Shown: positions 52,013 through 60,573 of the stretch, one piece after another
Layout: each line of letters begins with the position of its first letter
Numbering within the stretch: the first letter of the stretch is position 1
Program-made: the position numbers and the translations under genes
The notes under the pieces: model-generated
What the model was told of the DNA's origin: nothing
What the model saw: the letters and a program-made list of their open reading frames with translations, nothing else
Database searches by the model: none
From: Pseudomonadota bacterium
Lineage (GTDB): Bacteria; Myxococcota_A; Polyangia; GCA-2747355
Assembly (NCBI GenBank): GCA_016711215.1
Contig: JADJTL010000003.1
Coordinates: forward strand, 124,001 to 188,000
DNA: 64,000 bases
Direction: 5' to 3'

Positions 52013-52197
52013 GCGGTTGCGTTTCTGCCACATCGATCGATCGGGAGCAACCGCGCCCCGCCGCCACCGGCGTCGACCCGGCCGAGCACCCCGCCGGGGG
52101 AAGGTCGGCGCTCGGACACGGGCTGCACCGGTCACGCAAGCTCGGGCTTGCCTCGCGCGGCCCGGTGCTGGCAGGCTGAGCCCCGCAGCGAGGACCG

Positions 52198-53055
52198 ATG
52201 CCACCAGCGGCCGAAAGCCCCCTACCCCCGACCGAGCGCCTCGCCCTCGCGCTGACACGGCTGGCCAACGAGCCGGCGCTCAGCAAGTGGCTCCAGTCGC
52301 TCTACCTCCGCCACCTGACCTGGCGCACGGTCCACGCGCTGATGGCGCGGCGCGTCTTCATCGATGGTCTGGCCACCGTGCGGGCGCTGGCCCCGGAGCG
52401 GGGGGTGATCGTCGCCTCCAACCACCGCACCTTCTTCGACCTCTGGGTCTCGATGCTGCCGATCTTCGCCCACGGCGACGGGTGGCTGCGGCGGGCGTAC
52501 TTCCCGGTGCGCAGCGGGTTCTTCTACGATTCACCGCTCGGCTTGCTGGTCAATCTCGCCGTGGGCGGCGGCAGCATGTACCCGCCGGTGTTTCGTGAGC
52601 GCGGCCGCGCGGCCCTCAATCAGGACGCGGTGCAGCGCCTGGAGCGCGCGCTCGCGCGACCTGGCACCGTGGTCGGCATGCACCCCGAAGGCAGGCGGAA
52701 TATTGGGGACGACCCCTACGCGCTCCTCCCCGCCCAGCCGGGCATCGGACAGCTCTTGCTGCGCGCCCGCCCCTTGCTGCTGCCGGTCTTCGTCAATGGC
52801 CTGACCAACCGGTTTTGGGCCGAGCTGGGCCGCTCGCTGGCGCCGCCCGCACAGCGCCGGCGGCAGCCCGTGATCGTCGTCGTCGGCAGTCCCCTCGACC
52901 TGAGTCGCTTCGACGGTGAGCGGCCGCGGGCCACGGTCTACAAGCGCATCGCCGACTTCGTGATGGAGGCGGTCGGCCGCTGCGGCGCGCGCGAGCGCGA
53001 GCTGCGCGCGAGGCTCGCCCGCGGCGACGCTGCCGCCGGCGAATGGCTGGTTTGA
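52198..53055 (+). CDS. 1-acyl-glycerol-3-phosphate acyltransferase family (PlsC)
   Basis: 285 aa. Acyltransferase motifs: GVIVASNHRTFFDLWVSMLP (NHxxxxD), FPVRSGFFYDSPLGLLV, VVGMHPEGRRNIGDDPYALL (EGxR variant) and LLLPVFVNGLTNRFWAELGR. Phospholipid synthesis or related acylation at the membrane. It sits 14 bases before the tandem phosphoribosyltransferase gene, probably one operon, an association with no obvious explanation. Confidence 0.88.
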   Translation: MPPAAESPLPPTERLALALTRLANEPALSKWLQSLYLRHLTWRTVHALMARRVFIDGLATVRALAPERGVIVASNHRTFFDLWVSMLPIFAHGDGWLRRAYFPVRSGFFYDSPLGLLVNLAVGGGSMYPPVFRERGRAALNQDAVQRLERALARPGTVVGMHPEGRRNIGDDPYALLPAQPGIGQLLLRARPLLLPVFVNGLTNRFWAELGRSLAPPAQRRRQPVIVVVGSPLDLSRFDGERPRATVYKRIADFVMEAVGRCGARERELRARLARGDAAAGEWLV

Positions 53056-53068
53056 GGCGCCGACGACG

Positions 53069-54271
53069 ATGTCACGGATGCTGCACGTCAGTCCCGACGA
53101 CTTCCTGCTCGACACCGTCCGGCTGGGGCGCTTGGTCTACGACAGCGGCTTTCGCCCACGCCATGCGATCTCGGTTTGGCGCGGCGGCACACCCGTCGGC
53201 CTCGGGATCGACGCGTTCTTTCGCTCACGCGGGGTGTTCATGCACCACAGCACGATCACCACCGCCTCCTACCGCGGGATCGGCGACCAGGGCGAGGTCT
53301 TGGTCAAGAACCTCGAGCCCCTCGCGCAGGTGGTCTGCCCCGAGGACGACCTGCTGATCATCGACGACGTCTACGAATCCGGCCGGACGATCGAGCGGAT
53401 CGTCGCCCTGCTCCGTCAGCTCGCGCGCGCCAACACGCCGCGTGAGATCCGCGTCGCCACCGTCCACCGCAAGCCGGGCCTGGCGCAGTACCGTGAGCTC
53501 CCGGTGCTGGCGCTCCACGAGGTCGACGACGGCGCCTGGCTCGACTATCCGCACGAGCTGGTCGACCTCGTCAGCGACGCTGATCCTGAGGATCGACGCA
53601 TCGCCAACAAGAGCGCGGCGATTTGGGAGGCGCTGCGCCAGCCTCCCGCGGCGCCCGAGCGGCTCGCCCCCTGCGAGCAGGGCTACCGCTACGTCAACCC
53701 GCGCGAGCTGCTGCTGGACGCGATTCGCCTCGGCGTCAAGGTGGCTCACGACCCGAGCTGGCGGCCGACCTTCATCCTCGCGCTCTGGCCGGGTGGCGCG
53801 CTGGCCGGGCTGCCGGTGCACGAGGTCTACAAGTACCAGCTCCGCAAGAGCGGCAGCACCGAGCCGACCCCCGATCACATCAGCATCGACACCTGGCCAG
53901 CGCGCAGCAGCGTCGACGCGGTGATCGCCGACTTGGGCTACCTCGAACAGCGCGTCAATCGCCGCGATAATCTCTTGATCGTCGACACGACCTTCCGAGC
54001 CGGTCGGCTGGTCAATGCGTTGGTGCTGCGCCTCAAGGAGGTCCTGCGGCGCAACCTCGACGACGAGCGCATCCGCGTCGCCTGCATCTACTACCATCCG
54101 GACGACCGCTCGACCTGGACGGTCCGCCCGCAAATCACCGCGCCGCACTACTTCATCAAGGAGGTGAGCCAGGAGGTCGTCACCGCGGCCAGTCTGCATA
54201 AGCTCCCTGATGCTCGCCGTGACCTCCAGCGCCTCAACCCGGCGCTGGCCGAGGTCCTCTACGGCGCCTGA
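53069..54271 (+). CDS. Tandem phosphoribosyltransferase-like protein, second domain degenerate
   Basis: 400 aa with two similar halves. Half 1 (1-190): FLLDTVRLGRLVYDSGFRPR, AISVWRGGTPVGLGIDAFF and a complete PRPP loop CPEDDLLIIDDVYESGRTIE. Half 2 (205-390): ELLLDAIRLGVKVAHDPSWR, FILALWPGGALAGLPVHEVY and a damaged loop RRDNLLIVDTTFRAGRLVNA, where the acidic pair DD is DT and the E-S-G-R-T is R-A-G-R-L. Type I phosphoribosyltransferases use PRPP with a purine or other base; the substrate is not deducible. The second half is probably a structural or regulatory copy. Confidence 0.82.
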   Translation: MSRMLHVSPDDFLLDTVRLGRLVYDSGFRPRHAISVWRGGTPVGLGIDAFFRSRGVFMHHSTITTASYRGIGDQGEVLVKNLEPLAQVVCPEDDLLIIDDVYESGRTIERIVALLRQLARANTPREIRVATVHRKPGLAQYRELPVLALHEVDDGAWLDYPHELVDLVSDADPEDRRIANKSAAIWEALRQPPAAPERLAPCEQGYRYVNPRELLLDAIRLGVKVAHDPSWRPTFILALWPGGALAGLPVHEVYKYQLRKSGSTEPTPDHISIDTWPARSSVDAVIADLGYLEQRVNRRDNLLIVDTTFRAGRLVNALVLRLKEVLRRNLDDERIRVACIYYHPDDRSTWTVRPQITAPHYFIKEVSQEVVTAASLHKLPDARRDLQRLNPALAEVLYGA

Positions 54272-54427
54272 GGGCGCGGGCCCCAGGCCCGACGCGCGCC
54301 TCCGATCTTCGGGCGCGCAGCATTCCGGGCTTGACTCTTGGCGTGGGACAGGTCAGCTTGCGAGGCGGCGGCACGGTTGCACGGGTGCTTGCCAAGAGCC
54401 GAAGGCGCCCCGGCGGCGCTCGGCTAC

Positions 54428-54528
54428 AGGGCTCCAGCAAGTATAGGGCTCCAGCAAGTATAGGGCTCCAGCAAGCCGCTCAGCCGCTCAGCCGCTCAGC
54501 CGCTCAGCCGCTCAGCCGCTCAGCCGGT
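54428..54528. repeat. 17-bp unit x2.8 followed by 8-bp unit x6
   Basis: AGGGCTCCAGCAAGTAT occurs at 54428-54444, 54445-54461 and, truncated, 54462-54475. It is followed directly by CAGCCGCT repeated from 54481 to 54520, with partial units at both ends (CCGCT before, CAGCCGGT after). Confidence 0.93.
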
Positions 54529-54618
54529 CGGCCCAGCTCGAGCGCCCCTGGCAGCAGGGCGCGGGCGGGCTGTTGTAGCCGCGATGGGCCCTGACGATTG
54601 TTTTCTCTGGCTCGCGAC

Positions 54619-54672
54619 GAGAGGCCGACGAGACCGACGAGGCCGACGGGACCGACGAGGCCGACGGGACCG
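54619..54672. repeat. 18-bp imperfect tandem repeat, about three copies
   Basis: Alternating GACGAGGCC and GACGGGACC elements build an 18-bp period across this stretch. Units differ by one or two bases. Confidence 0.85.
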
Positions 54673-54686
54673 CCCGGCCTAGCCCT

Positions 54687-54695
54687 TGGTATCAT
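54687..54695 (+). promoter_or_regulatory. Extended -10 promoter for the 54964 gene
   Basis: TGGTATCAT: TGn plus TATCAT, five of six matches to TATAAT. No clear -35. Transcript would have a leader of about 260 nt that contains the 19-bp repeats. Confidence 0.45.
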
Positions 54696-54896
54696 CGGCA
54701 GCGGGCACCGTCGGGGCCGGCCGCGGGCGATCGTCGACGGCGAGGACCGGCCGCGCGAACGTTGGCTAACAAGCAAGATGGCGCGGTGAGTGCGCCGCGC
54801 GAACGACACCCTCTCGGACGACCATCGCGGACGAGCGGTGACGTATCGCCGAGTCCACGTTACTCCGTCCGGCCCACGACAGCCGGACAAGCAACA

Positions 54897-54951
54897 GGCC
54901 GTGTAACAAGCAGCCGGCCGTGTAACAAGCAGCCGGCCGTGTAACAAGCAG
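54897..54951. repeat. 19-bp tandem repeat, three copies, just before the 54964 gene
   Basis: GGCCGTGTAACAAGCAGCC at 54897-54915 and 54916-54934, with a third copy cut to 17 bases (54935-54951). It ends seven bases before the GGAG-type ribosome site of the next gene. Confidence 0.93.
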
Positions 54952-54963
54952 GGTGGAGACAAG

Positions 54964-55512
54964 ATGGATCCTAGTGCCGGAAGTAACGGGCGTCATCAGC
55001 GTCGGCGCGGTGGTCAGGGCCAGGGAGCCGCGGCCCCCGCCGAGGGGCGGGGCGGCGGCGGCAACAACACCAAGCGGCGCCGCAAGCGCCGGCGCTTCGG
55101 TGGCTCGGGCGAAGGACTGAGCCGCTTCGACGCGCCTGCGCTGGAGCCGCTGCGCGATAGCAGCAGCGTCCTCGGCACCCGGGTACCGCAGAAGCGCGAG
55201 CGCCAGCAGGAGGAGGGCCCACCCGACGCCTTCTCGCTCTTCTGCTGCTATCACCTCGGCGTCACGCCCGAGGATGGCTACCAAAAGCCGAGCCTCGGCG
55301 AGACCGCCCGGCGCTTCGGCATGACGCCGGAGGAGATCAAGCAGCTCATGTCGCAATACGAGATCGATCCCGAGTCGCTGGCTCGGTCGAAGTTCGATCT
55401 CGAGGGCGCGCGGCTCGACATCCGGGTCGCGCCCGAGGGCATCAGCCGACTCGAGATCGCGCGTGAGCACTTCGGCTACTACCAAGAGGCGATCGGCCAA
55501 TCGGCGCGCTAG
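54964..55512 (+). CDS. Unknown protein with basic RG-rich N-terminus
   Basis: 182 aa, GGTGGAGA ribosome site. Residues 1-50 are disordered and strongly basic (GRHQRRRGGQGQGAA, TKRRRKRRRFGG), the type of tail that often binds nucleic acid. Residues 85-180 look folded: DAFSLFCCYHLGVTPEDGYQ, SLGETARRFGMTPEEIKQLM (helix-turn-helix-like), IDPESLARSKFDLEGARLDI and REHFGYYQEAIG. I do not recognise the family. An RNA- or DNA-associated role is a guess. The stop overlaps the convergent truD stop by four bases. Confidence 0.75.
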   Translation: MDPSAGSNGRHQRRRGGQGQGAAAPAEGRGGGGNNTKRRRKRRRFGGSGEGLSRFDAPALEPLRDSSSVLGTRVPQKRERQQEEGPPDAFSLFCCYHLGVTPEDGYQKPSLGETARRFGMTPEEIKQLMSQYEIDPESLARSKFDLEGARLDIRVAPEGISRLEIAREHFGYYQEAIGQSAR

Positions 55513-56546
55513 GGCTGCGCCACCTCGCGCAGCAGGACCGTCGCGTAGGAGCCCGCTGGTAGCGTGAAGCCGAGGCGCAGCGCGCCTGCCGCGATCAGCT
55601 CAGCGGTGGGTTCACCGACCTCGACCGTCAGCGGGCGCCGGCCGCCTCGGGCGAGGCGTCCCCACAGCGCGAAGTCCTCCGGTTCGACCCCATGCGGCGC
55701 CAGCACCCCGTCCTCCCAGCGCCGCCCAGCGCTGCCCGCCGGGCCGCGCGCCATCCTTGGGCCGCAAATCGGACCGGTCGTCGTCAACTCGGCCGCATCG
55801 AGCCGAGCCTGGTCGGCGACCGCGTCGTCGCTGATGAAGGTCGCACGCCCGCCCGAGCGCTGCAGCACGTCGCCGTCGAGCACGCGGTGCAGCAGCCCGT
55901 CTCGCAGGCGCGCCGCCAACACCTCGTTGAAGAGCTGCGATTGCAGCGCGGAGATCAGCAGCCGGCGCCGGCGCTTGTCGCGATGCGGCCGTCGCCCCTG
56001 CTGCAGCGCCTCGCGGGCGAGCTCGGCGTTATCGCCGCTCGCGCCGAAGCGCTGCGGCCCGTAGTAGTTGGGCAGCCCCAGGCGCGCGAGGCGCGCCAGC
56101 ACGCACTCGGCCCGCAGAGCCGCCTCGTCACCCACGCCGCGCAGGACGATCTGGAAGCGGTTGCCCCGCAGATGGCCGGTGCGCAGCTTATGAGCGTGCC
56201 GCTCCGCCTGCAGCACCGCCAGGCCCGGCAGGCGCAGCGCTAAGAGCGCCGCCGGATCGGCGCCGCTGAAGGAGATCCACTGCCGCGTCACCGCGTGGCG
56301 ATCCTTCAGCCCCGCGTAGCCCGCCTGCGCTGGATCGAGCCCGAGCGCCGCGCTGATCAGCTCGATCGCGCGCCAGGTCGTCAGCTCGCGCTTCTCCAGC
56401 CAAACGAAGACGTGATCGCCGCTGCCCGCGGCCGCGTAGGCCGGTAGCTCCTCGACGCAGAAGTCCTCGGGGTCGATCGGCGCCCCGCCGGTACCGGCAA
56501 GATCAGCGCAGAGGCGCGGTGTCTCGGCGAAGGAAAGCAGTGCCAT
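55509..56546 (-). CDS. truD: tRNA pseudouridine synthase D
   Basis: 345 aa. Makes pseudouridine 13 in tRNA. The catalytic Asp lies in AGYAGLKDRHAVTRQWISFS. Other landmarks: PEDFCVEELPAYAAAGSGDH, FVWLEKRELTTWRAIELISA, LRTGHLRGNRFQIVLRGV, LPNYYGPQRFGASGDNAEL and LLISALQSQLFNEVLAARL. Length is normal. Convergent with the unknown basic-protein gene. Confidence 0.95.
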   Translation of the reverse strand: MALLSFAETPRLCADLAGTGGAPIDPEDFCVEELPAYAAAGSGDHVFVWLEKRELTTWRAIELISAALGLDPAQAGYAGLKDRHAVTRQWISFSGADPAALLALRLPGLAVLQAERHAHKLRTGHLRGNRFQIVLRGVGDEAALRAECVLARLARLGLPNYYGPQRFGASGDNAELAREALQQGRRPHRDKRRRRLLISALQSQLFNEVLAARLRDGLLHRVLDGDVLQRSGGRATFISDDAVADQARLDAAELTTTGPICGPRMARGPAGSAGRRWEDGVLAPHGVEPEDFALWGRLARGGRRPLTVEVGEPTAELIAAGALRLGFTLPAGSYATVLLREVAQP

Positions 56547-56617
56547 GGACTAGCGCCCGCACGGGCAACGCGCGCGCCTGCGGCCCGCCTGACGACCCTT
56601 GCGCACCGCGGCGACGC

Positions 56618-57325
56618 TCAGCGCCCGCCGCCGTCGCCGACCATCTTCAGGTAGCTGCGCGCGCTCTTGTTGTTGGGATCGATCTCCGCGGCCTTCCGCC
56701 ACTCCGCCAGCGCCTCATCCTGGCGCCCGGCGGCGTAGAGCGTCAGCCCGAGCTGCAAGCGTCCGGGTAGGTAGCCCGGGTTGGTCTCGAGCACGTCGCG
56801 GTACTCCGTGATCGCCTCCTCCGCCTGCCCCATATCGCGCAAGGTGTTGGCCAGGCGGGTGCGCAAATCGACGAAGCTCGGGCAGAGCGCCAGCGCCTCG
56901 CGATACTCGTGCAGCGCCTCCTGATGCAGACCGACGCCATGATACGCATCCGCCAAATCGGCGTGCATGTTGGCGATCTTGCCCTTGGCAAAGGCGTCGA
57001 GCGAACGCGGCTCACGCTTCGTCCGCGCCATCGCCTCGCCGTAGACCCGCTTGGCGTCGCCGTAGCGGCCGAGCTCGTTGTAGGTCACCGCGAGGTTGAG
57101 CGCGGCCTCGGTGTAGGCCGGATTGATATCGAGGGCCTGCTCGAAGGCGTCGGCCGCGTGCTTATAACGGCCCTGCTCGTGATAAATGATGCCGAGCATG
57201 TTGTGGACGTCGGCAAAGCCGCGGTTCTCCCGCAGCACCTGCCCCAGCGCCTGCTCGGCCTTGGTGTGTTCGCCGCTCTCGTAGAGCTCGCGTGCCTGCT
57301 TCAGATGCTTGATTCTGTCTTCCAT
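56618..57325 (-). CDS. TPR-repeat protein downstream of bamD
   Basis: 235 aa from the ATG at 57325; an ATG at 57346 would overlap bamD. Five to six tetratricopeptide repeats fill the protein: ARELYESGEHTKAEQALGQV, HNMLGIIYHEQGRYKHAADA, LNLAVTYNELGRYGDAKRVY, ADLADAYHGVGLHQEALHEY and LQLGLTLYAAGRQDEALAEW. No signal peptide, so probably cytosolic scaffold. It starts ten bases after the bamD stop, hence one operon. Confidence 0.88.
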   Translation of the reverse strand: MEDRIKHLKQARELYESGEHTKAEQALGQVLRENRGFADVHNMLGIIYHEQGRYKHAADAFEQALDINPAYTEAALNLAVTYNELGRYGDAKRVYGEAMARTKREPRSLDAFAKGKIANMHADLADAYHGVGLHQEALHEYREALALCPSFVDLRTRLANTLRDMGQAEEAITEYRDVLETNPGYLPGRLQLGLTLYAAGRQDEALAEWRKAAEIDPNNKSARSYLKMVGDGGGR

Positions 57326-57335
57326 CGTCGACTCT

Positions 57336-58193
57336 TTAGTTCTCATCGATTCGCTCGAGGAATAACTTGGCCTTCGCACTATTGACGTCGCCCGGGTGCT
57401 CCCTGATCAGCGCGAGGAAGGTCTCGCGCGCGCGCATGCGCTGCTGCAGCTTGAGGTAGGTCTGGCCCAGGAGCAGGCGCACCGAGGTCTCCACCCCCAA
57501 CGCCGGATACTGGCGCAGGACGGCCTCCAGTCGCAAGATCGCGGCCTTCGGCTTGTCGTTGTCGAGGTAGAAGCGCGCCACGTACAACTCGTGTTCGACG
57601 AGGCTGTGCAGGCATCTACGATAGAGTTCACGCCCCTTCGCCGCATACTTCGTCTCGCCGTAGTCGCGGAGAAAGGATGCCAGCTCGCGGACTGCGCCGC
57701 GGGTGGCAGCCTGGTCCTTCTCATAGCTCGGCGGGACGATGAACCAATCGCTGGGGATCTGCTTCACGTAGGCCAGGGCGACACGATAGGCGGCGTAGCC
57801 GCCGCGCGTCTCGGGATGATTGGGATGGAGGCCGAGGAAGATCTTATAGGCGTCGATCGCCGCCGTGTAGCTTTCCTGGGCGAACAAGACGTCGGCCAAG
57901 CGCAGCTCGGCCAGCGTCGCGAAGCGCGAGAAGGGGTACTTGGCCTTGACGAACTCGAAGGAGCGCGTCGCCTCGGCGTAGTCCTCATCCTCCAGCGCCG
58001 CGACGCCCTGACGGTAGCTCGCCGCCGCGTTCTTCGCGTAGGAGAGCGGCTGACGCTGGGCGCTCGAACCTGCGCAGCCAAGGCCGAGCAGCGCCAGCAG
58101 CAGCGCCTGGCGTGGGAGCGCGCCAGACCAGCGCCAGCGCGGCCTCGGGCGATCGAGCGTGGAGGGGCAGCCGTCGTGCAGCATCAGCGCCAT
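57336..58193 (-). CDS. bamD: Outer-membrane assembly lipoprotein BamD
   Basis: 285 aa from the ATG at 58193 (GGAGGG ten bases upstream; an ATG at 58184 is also possible). Lipoprotein-like signal RQALLLALLGLGCAGSS. TPR fold of BamD: SYRQGVAALEDEDYAEATRS, FEFVKAKYPFSRFATLAELR, ADVLFAQESYTAAIDAYKIF, HPNHPETRGGYAAYRVALAY and LIREHPGDVNSAKAKLFLER. Part of the BAM complex that inserts beta-barrel proteins into the outer membrane. The -3 position of the lipobox is Gly, which is atypical. Confidence 0.9.
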   Translation of the reverse strand: MALMLHDGCPSTLDRPRPRWRWSGALPRQALLLALLGLGCAGSSAQRQPLSYAKNAAASYRQGVAALEDEDYAEATRSFEFVKAKYPFSRFATLAELRLADVLFAQESYTAAIDAYKIFLGLHPNHPETRGGYAAYRVALAYVKQIPSDWFIVPPSYEKDQAATRGAVRELASFLRDYGETKYAAKGRELYRRCLHSLVEHELYVARFYLDNDKPKAAILRLEAVLRQYPALGVETSVRLLLGQTYLKLQQRMRARETFLALIREHPGDVNSAKAKLFLERIDEN

Positions 58194-58357
58194 TTCCTGA
58201 GCGCCCTCCTCGGCCCCAGCCAGTTCCCCGGCCGCTGTCGCTTGAACGACCGCTGTCGCTTCAACGACCACTGTCACCCCATGGCGGCCACTGCCACCGC
58301 AAGGGCCGTCGGGTCTCGAGGGAGACCGCTGCTGCCGGGCGCCGCCAGCCTGACGAG

Positions 58358-58374
58358 GAGGCTTCGCAAGCCTC
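58358..58374 (-). promoter_or_regulatory. Hairpin in the bamD leader
   Basis: GAGGCTT-CGC-AAGCCTC is a perfect 7-bp stem with a 3-base loop, located about 26 nt after the predicted bamD transcription start. No T-run follows on the minus strand, so it is a leader hairpin or mRNA-stability element rather than a terminator. Confidence 0.45.
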
Positions 58375-58406
58375 AAGCCTTTGAAAAGCCGTGATTTTCA
58401 CCCAGG

Positions 58407-58435
58407 AGCTTAGTGGTCGGGCGAGCGACTGTCAA
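58407..58435 (-). promoter_or_regulatory. Strong sigma70-type promoter of bamD
   Basis: Minus strand: a perfect TTGACA, exactly 17 bases, TAAGCT. Predicted start near 58400 gives a leader of about 205 nt before bamD. It is one of only two perfect -35 boxes that I noted in the window; the other is upstream of rho. Confidence 0.65.
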
Positions 58436-58669
58436 CGTGCGCCTCGGTGTGTGTCTCGGTGTGGCTCCTGAACGCACCGCTCGACGGCTTGGTCTGGGCG
58501 GGGCCGCCGCGCCGTCGTGGCGCTCGAAGCCATCGTGCCGCTTGATCAAGGGCCGTCGCCTGACCGATGCTGCGCCGCATGCGCCTGCTCCCACCCAGCT
58601 CGCGGACACCCAGCGCGCGAACACCCAGCGCGCAGCCAAGGGAACAGCGATCGCGCAAGGGCTGCGCTC

Positions 58670-60538
58670 GTGGCTGACCTCTCCGTCGACCTCGTCGTCG
58701 TCGGCGCGGGCCATGCAGGCGTCGAGGCTGCGCTGGCGGCCGCCCGCCTCGGCGCCCACACCGCACTGCTGACGCTCGACCCGCGTGCGCTCTCGCGGAT
58801 GTCGTGCAACCCGGCGCTCGGCGGCCTGGGCAAGGGTCACCTGATTCGCGAGCTCGACGCGCTGGGCGGCGAGATGGGCCGCGCCGGTGACGCGACGGGG
58901 ATCCAATTCCGTCGGCTCAACACCCGCAAGGGCGCGGCGGTACGCGGCACGCGCGTGCAATCGGATAAGGCCGCCTTCGCCCGCGCGATGACGCAGCTCG
59001 TCCGCGCACAGCCCCGCCTGCACCTGCTCGAGGGCGAGGTCTGTGCGCTGGAAATCGCGCGGCACCGACTGCTCGGCGTCCGGCTGAGCGACGGCCGCCG
59101 TTTGGCGTGCCGCGCCGTCGTGCTGACGACCGGCACCTTCCTCGCGGGACTGATGCATTGTGGCGAGCAGCGCCGGGCGGGCGGGCGCGCTCGCGAGGCT
59201 GCCGCCCACGGGTTATCCGCCAGCCTGCGCGCGCTCGGCGTGCAGCTCGGCCGACTGAAGACCGGGACGCCCTGTCGCCTCGATCGGCGCACGATCGACT
59301 ACGGCCGCCTCGAGCGGCAACCGGGCGATCAGCCGGCGCCTCGGCTGTCGAGCTGGAGCGATTGGCGCCGGGGACGCCCGCCGCTGCCGCAGCGCGACTG
59401 CCATATCACCTACACCAATGAGCGCACGCACGAGCTGATCCGGCGCAATCTGCAGCGCTCCGCGCTCTTCTCCGGGGCGATCCAGTCGATCGGACCGCGC
59501 TACTGCCCGTCCGTCGAGGATAAGATCGTACGCTTCGCCGATCGCCCACGGCACCAGATCTTCGTCGAGCCCGAGGGATGGCGATCGATCCGCGTCTATC
59601 CCAACGGCATCTCGACCAGCCTGCCCGCCGAGGTGCAGCAGGAGCTGGTGCATAGCATCGTCGGCTTCGAGCGCGCGCGCATCCTGCGCTTCGGCTATGC
59701 CGTCGAGTACGACTACGCCGATCCCCGGCAGCTCGAGGCGAGCCTGCAGCTCCGCGACCTCGAGGGCGTATTCCTCGCCGGGCAGCTCAACGGAACGACG
59801 GGCTATGAAGAGGCGGCGGCGCAGGGACTGCTCGCCGGCATCAATGCCGCGCGCTGGCTACGCCAGCAGTCCCCGATCGTGCTGGGGCGCGACCAGGCCT
59901 ACCTCGGCGTGCTGGTCGACGATCTGGTGACCCGCGGGGTCGGCGGCGAGCCCTATCGGATGTTCACCTCCCGGGCCGAGTACCGCTTGCTGCTCCGCGA
60001 GGACAACGCGACCGCACGGTTGACCCCGCTCGGTCGCGAGCTCGGACTGATCGACGACGAACGCTGGGCCCAGTTCTGCAGCCGTCAGGCGCGCGGCGAG
60101 GCGCTGCGCGAGACCCTCGCTCGGACCCCGGCGCCGAGTGCCACGGCGCGGGCTGGCGCCACGCTCGAGCGACTGCTACGCCGCCCGGAGGCTTCGCTCG
60201 CCGGGTTGCGACGCGAGGGACTGCTCGACGCGCAGGCCCATCCCGAAGATCCCTCGGTCGACGAGGAGACCGAGCTGACGATCAAATACGCGCCCTACAT
60301 CGCGCGGCAGCACGAGCAGGCCGAGCGCCTGGCACGCCTCGAAGGGCGCCAGCTGCCGCGCGATCTCGACTACGGGCGAATCGCCGGGCTGAGCCACGAG
60401 GCGCGCGAGCGGCTGACGCAGCGGCGCCCGCACTCCATCGGTCAGGCAGCGCGGCTGCCCGGCATCACCCCCGCGGCGATCGCGACGCTCGAGATCCATC
60501 TGCGCGCGCAAGCGGCCCGCGCCGCCGTCGGCGGCTGA
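58670..60538 (+). CDS. mnmG: tRNA uridine-34 5-carboxymethylaminomethyl modification enzyme MnmG
   Basis: 622 aa from the GTG at 58670 (AAGGG nine bases upstream), which gives the normal family length. FAD motif VDLVVVGAGHAGVEAALAAA, then LSRMSCNPALGGLGKGHLIR, GRLKTGTPCRLDRRTIDYG, FVEPEGWRSIRVYPNGISTS, FLAGQLNGTTGYEEAAAQGL, and the C-terminal YAPYIARQHEQAERLARLEG and ISHEAR-like GLSHEARERL. With MnmE it modifies wobble uridines. No mnmE or rsmG adjacent. Confidence 0.95.
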   Translation: MADLSVDLVVVGAGHAGVEAALAAARLGAHTALLTLDPRALSRMSCNPALGGLGKGHLIRELDALGGEMGRAGDATGIQFRRLNTRKGAAVRGTRVQSDKAAFARAMTQLVRAQPRLHLLEGEVCALEIARHRLLGVRLSDGRRLACRAVVLTTGTFLAGLMHCGEQRRAGGRAREAAAHGLSASLRALGVQLGRLKTGTPCRLDRRTIDYGRLERQPGDQPAPRLSSWSDWRRGRPPLPQRDCHITYTNERTHELIRRNLQRSALFSGAIQSIGPRYCPSVEDKIVRFADRPRHQIFVEPEGWRSIRVYPNGISTSLPAEVQQELVHSIVGFERARILRFGYAVEYDYADPRQLEASLQLRDLEGVFLAGQLNGTTGYEEAAAQGLLAGINAARWLRQQSPIVLGRDQAYLGVLVDDLVTRGVGGEPYRMFTSRAEYRLLLREDNATARLTPLGRELGLIDDERWAQFCSRQARGEALRETLARTPAPSATARAGATLERLLRRPEASLAGLRREGLLDAQAHPEDPSVDEETELTIKYAPYIARQHEQAERLARLEGRQLPRDLDYGRIAGLSHEARERLTQRRPHSIGQAARLPGITPAAIATLEIHLRAQAARAAVGG

Positions 60539-60573
60539 CCCGCCGCGCCCGCGCCACGAAGAGGAGGGCGACG

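Larger units (their letters stand above)
54272..54963. other. Repeat-rich intergenic region of 692 bp
   Basis: No gene recognised. It contains at least four unrelated tandem-repeat blocks (17-bp, 8-bp, 18-bp and 19-bp units, listed separately) and one extended -10 promoter at 54687. Open frames here consist of repeat translations such as SAAQPL and TRPTRPTGP cycles and should not be called genes. Confidence 0.8.
58194..58669. other. Divergent intergenic region between bamD and mnmG
   Basis: 476 bp. Holds the bamD promoter and leader hairpin (listed). It also has an imperfect direct repeat CGCTGTCGCTTGAACGAC / CGCTGTCGCTTCAACGAC near 58233-58271, and a repeated ACACCCAGCGCGC near 58610-58635. 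No gene or RNA gene is recognised; the long frame entering mnmG from 58517 is a noncoding extension. Confidence 0.6.
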
